Made by a program: the position numbers and the translations under genes | The notes under the pieces: generated by a model | The model's input: the letters and a program-made list of their open reading frames with translations, nothing else | Databases searched by the model: none | What the model was told of the DNA's origin: nothing | NCBI GenBank assembly: GCA_946409855.1 | Contig: CAMJXZ010000008.1 | Coordinates: 1 to 25,122, forward strand | Length of the DNA: 25,122 nt | Source: an uncultured Clostridia bacterium | GTDB lineage: Bacteria > Bacillota > Clostridia > Christensenellales > Aristaeellaceae | Direction of reading: 5' to 3' | In this document: positions 22,733-25,122 of the stretch, one piece after another | How the letters are laid out: every line of letters starts with the position of its first letter | How positions within the stretch are numbered: position 1 is the stretch's first letter

Positions 22733-24424
22733 ATGGAAAGACTGTTTCGGACCCATCGGATCCGGCAGAGCCGGAGCTGTGACCCGGTATGGACGCTGAC
22801 CACGCCGGACCCGGGCGGGCTGGCCGGGCCGGAAAAGGTGATCGTTCCGGGCGTGTGGGAAACCCATCCCGCCCTGCGGCGGTACCGCGGCCGGGGCGTG
22901 TTCGAGCAGGAAATCGTCTGCGGCGGGAACGTCCTGTTCCGCTTTGGCGGCGTCAGCTTCAGGGCCCGCGTCTTTCTGGACGGTGCGCCGCTTACGGAGC
23001 ATTACGGCGCGTACACCGCTTTTGAAGCGCTGGCGCCGGGCCTTGCTCCCGGGCGGCACCGCCTGCGGGTGGAGGCGGACAACCGCTTCGGGGAGGATTC
23101 CGCGCTGCACATCCCCAACGATTACTACGCCTACGGCGGCATCAGCCGCCCGGTGACCGTGGAAGAACTGGCGGACGCGTACATCGACCGGTGCCGCGTC
23201 ACGACCCGCCGCGGAGCGGACGGATGGATGGCGGAGGCGGAAATTTCCGTCCGGAATCTGTCGGAAAAGCCCGCGGCCGGCACGCTGTCCATGACCATCG
23301 CCGGCGCGCGGCGGGAAACGTCCGTCATCCTGCGGGGAATGGAAACGGGCGCTTTTACCCTCTCCGTCCCCTGCGGGGAGGTTGAGCCCTGGTCGCCGGA
23401 CCATCCCGCGCTGTACTTTGCCGAAGCCGTTTTATCCGTCGGCGGGAAGCCCGCGGACGACTGGATCGACCGGATCGGCTTTAGGGAGATCCGGACGGAA
23501 GGGAAAAGGCTTTTGCTCAACGGGGAACCCCTCCTACTGCGCGGGTTCAACCGGCACGAGGAATACGGCGGCTTCGGCCTGGCGGCGCCGCCCCAGGCCA
23601 TGATGCAGGACATCCAGCTGATGCGGGCCATGGGGGCCAACTGCGTACGCACCTGCCATTATCCCAACGACCCCCGCTTTCTGGACCTGTGCGACGAAAC
23701 GGGAATGCTGGTGTGGGAGGAATCCCACGCAAGGGGCCTGTCGGAGGAACAGATGCGCCACCCCCTGTTCCGGGCGCAGGTGAAGCGGTGCACGGAGGAA
23801 ATGGTCCGCCAGCACGGCAGCCACCCGTGCATCCTGATCTGGGGGTGTCTGAACGAGTGCGCGGACGACACGGAATACGGCGCGGCCTGCTACCGGGAGG
23901 TCCTTTCCCAGATCAGGGAACTGGACCCGTCCCGGCCCGTCACGGCCGCGCTGCTGGAGCGGCCCGGCGGATTGGTCTACGGGGATATGGACGTTGTGAG
24001 CGTCAACCTCTACCCCCAATGGTACCGCAGCGATTCCGTCCGGGAGGCGCTGCGGCGCAAAATCCGGGAGATCGATGAAAACGGCGGCGCCGGCAAGCCC
24101 CTCATCGTCAGCGAGATCGGCGCCGGGGCGATCTACGGCTATCACGACCCGCTGGGCGAAGCCAAATGGTCGGAGGAACGGCAGGCCGCGATCCTGGCGG
24201 AGCAGATCGGCGCCGTCCTTAGGGAACCGAACGTCTGCGGGATTTTCTTGTGGCAGTTTGCCGATGTGCGGGTGGACGAATCGTGGTTCATGAGCCGCCC
24301 CAGGACCTATAACAACAAGGGCGTGGTGGACGAGTTCCGCCGGCCCAAGCTGGCGTACCGGACGGTCCGGGCGCTCTTTGGCGGGCAGAAGGAAAAAGAC
24401 CTCTCCGGGCAGGCGGATGAATGA
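22733..24424 (+). CDS. GH2 enzyme, beta-glucuronidase-like
   Basis: The 563-aa reading starts at 22733, seven bases after AAGGAG; the upstream ATG at 22706 has no ribosome site. The three GH2 domains follow in order: jelly roll (about 1-150), immunoglobulin-like (about 150-255) and TIM barrel (about 256-550). LIWGCLNECADD gives acid/base E375, and PLIVSEIGAGAIYGYHD gives nucleophile E461. The barrel ends with WQFADVRVDESW and then RTYNNKGVVDEFRRPK. The N-x-K pattern there (N527, K529) corresponds to the motif that binds the uronate carboxylate in beta-glucuronidases. So the expected reaction is release of terminal beta-glucuronate, or possibly galacturonate. The protein lacks a signal peptide and extra C-terminal domains. 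It is followed after 190 bp by a GH112 phosphorylase gene on the same strand. Confidence 0.86.
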   Translation: MERLFRTHRIRQSRSCDPVWTLTTPDPGGLAGPEKVIVPGVWETHPALRRYRGRGVFEQEIVCGGNVLFRFGGVSFRARVFLDGAPLTEHYGAYTAFEALAPGLAPGRHRLRVEADNRFGEDSALHIPNDYYAYGGISRPVTVEELADAYIDRCRVTTRRGADGWMAEAEISVRNLSEKPAAGTLSMTIAGARRETSVILRGMETGAFTLSVPCGEVEPWSPDHPALYFAEAVLSVGGKPADDWIDRIGFREIRTEGKRLLLNGEPLLLRGFNRHEEYGGFGLAAPPQAMMQDIQLMRAMGANCVRTCHYPNDPRFLDLCDETGMLVWEESHARGLSEEQMRHPLFRAQVKRCTEEMVRQHGSHPCILIWGCLNECADDTEYGAACYREVLSQIRELDPSRPVTAALLERPGGLVYGDMDVVSVNLYPQWYRSDSVREALRRKIREIDENGGAGKPLIVSEIGAGAIYGYHDPLGEAKWSEERQAAILAEQIGAVLREPNVCGIFLWQFADVRVDESWFMSRPRTYNNKGVVDEFRRPKLAYRTVRALFGGQKEKDLSGQADE

Positions 24425-24447
24425 ACGGCGTTTTTTTGTCCGGAGCG

Positions 24448-24467
24448 GCCTGCCCGTTTCCGCAGGC
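24448..24467. other. Hairpin after the beta-glucuronidase-like gene
   Basis: GCCTGC (24448-24453) and GCAGGC (24462-24467) are perfect inverted arms 24 bp past the stop codon. No T-run follows; a seven-T run (24431-24437) lies before it. It may weaken read-through but is not a standard intrinsic terminator. Confidence 0.3.
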
Positions 24468-24557
24468 GGGAGGGGCGCTTGTTCCATCTGGCCGGTTTAT
24501 GGTCTGAACTGCACAGATTTAACCCGGAATTGAGCGGAAATGACCGGGAATGCCTGA

Positions 24558-24563
24558 TACAAT
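24558..24563 (+). promoter_or_regulatory. Extended -10 promoter of the GH112 gene
   Basis: TGATACAAT carries the TGn extension directly before a TACAAT -10. The hexamer 17 bp upstream (CGGAAA) is a poor -35. It lies about 50 bp before the start codon at 24615. Confidence 0.5.
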
Positions 24564-24614
24564 GAGGACAGAAAAAAACATCGTACAGGACCGGAACTGA
24601 ACAGGAGAATGCAT

Positions 24615-25122
24615 ATGAACGATTATCGGAAGGGCGGTTTCACACTGCCGGGTGAAGCGGGCTACGAGGACCTGACGCTGCAGATGGCGGAAAAATGGGG
24701 CGCGGACGTGATCCGCGATTCCGACGGCACCAAACTGTCCCCCCGGATCCTGGCGTCGGGCTGCCGGATTTATTCCACCCTCTGCGTCATCCGGGAGCAT
24801 AACGGGTTCGCCCTGGCGCACCCGGACGCCCAGCAGCAGACCTTTCTTTCCACGGATCCGGTCCTGGCGCTGGGGGACACGGCGGAGATCGCGCCGCTTG
24901 CCGGGTATTTTGACGAGCAGTTCCAGGTGAACGACAGCCCCGACGCGCTGCCTTACTGGCAGGTGTGGGACCGGACGGCGGATACCCTGGTGCCCCGGGC
25001 GCAATGGGACTGGGCAGACGGCAGGATCACCGTGCGGGGCTGCGTCCCCTATCACCGGTACACGGCGTCCTTCCTGGCCTGGCGCATCTGGGAAGAGATC
25101 AACATGTACAACCACACCACCA
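24615..25122 (+). CDS. GH112 beta-galactoside phosphorylase, N-terminal part, cut by window edge
   Basis: The frame is open from the ATG at 24615 (AGGAG seven bases upstream) to the right edge, giving 169 complete codons. The start reads GGFTLPGEAGYEDLTLQMAE and then KWGADVIRDSDGTKLS, the signature opening of GH112 phosphorylases. Also typical are QTFLSTDPVLA, YFDEQFQVNDSPDALPYWQV and the closing SFLAWRIWEEINMYNHTT. The family cleaves galactosyl-beta-1,3-N-acetylhexosamines (lacto-N-biose, galacto-N-biose) or galactosyl-beta-1,4-rhamnose with phosphate, giving galactose-1-phosphate in the cytoplasm. Only the N-terminal fifth or so is present, so the specificity-determining residues cannot be read. 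It shares strand and context with the beta-glucuronidase-like gene and has its own likely promoter. Confidence 0.88.
   Translation, partial: MNDYRKGGFTLPGEAGYEDLTLQMAEKWGADVIRDSDGTKLSPRILASGCRIYSTLCVIREHNGFALAHPDAQQQTFLSTDPVLALGDTAEIAPLAGYFDEQFQVNDSPDALPYWQVWDRTADTLVPRAQWDWADGRITVRGCVPYHRYTASFLAWRIWEEINMYNHTT

Overview
The window looks like a chromosomal piece of a gut- or rumen-type Gram-positive anaerobe of the class Clostridia. This is inferred from gene content: secreted BspA-type leucine-rich-repeat (LRR) proteins, an ECF sigma factor with a membrane sensor, a LytTR regulator, a YjjI/YjjW glycyl-radical pair, a DUF5107-TPR protein and a GH112 phosphorylase. Strong GGAGG ribosome sites and TTGACA/TATAAT-type promoters agree with this. 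No rRNA, tRNA, CRISPR array, transposase or phage gene was seen. The left part (to about 9.9 kb) is visibly more AT-rich than the right part.

Region 1 (1-9394) is a surface/regulatory block, nearly all on the minus strand. In transcription order it holds an ECF sigma factor (8799-8239), a membrane protein with four DUF4367-like outer repeats (8204-5859), a LytTR regulator whose phosphoacceptor Asp is replaced by Asn (5646-4912), a very large secreted LRR protein (4746-2110), and a second LRR protein that runs off the left edge (1748-1). The clearest unannotated signal is a direct-repeat element, TTCATGCCAT-N10-TTCGTGCCAT. It occurs upstream of the LytTR gene and again upstream of the sigma operon with all 20 repeat bases identical. 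A diverged copy lies just upstream of the large LRR gene's promoter. The 20-bp period is what a LytTR-domain operator looks like, so the regulator probably controls itself, the LRR gene and a third locus.

Region 2 (9395-11195) holds an orphan HicB-type antitoxin without HicA, and a third, GC-rich secreted LRR gene whose best promoter implies a leader of about 300 nt containing an 18-bp perfect palindrome.

Region 3 (11560-14185) is a two-gene operon for a YjjI-family glycyl radical enzyme and its YjjW-family radical-SAM activase. It has its own strong promoter and ends in a large hairpin shared with the convergent glycosidase operon.

Region 4 (14234-25122) is a glycan-utilisation locus. A minus-strand operon encodes a GH35-type galactosidase, a 1093-aa DUF5107-TPR protein and a GH2 enzyme, linked by a 3-bp gap and a 14-bp overlap. 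Divergent from it are a compact beta-glucuronidase-like GH2 enzyme, with a consensus promoter and a cre-like operator, and the start of a GH112 beta-galactoside phosphorylase cut by the right edge. None of the four complete proteins shows a signal peptide, so the locus probably handles imported oligosaccharides in the cytoplasm. The edge genes at 1-1748 and 24615-25122 were read directly from the sequence as open frames without a stop inside the window.
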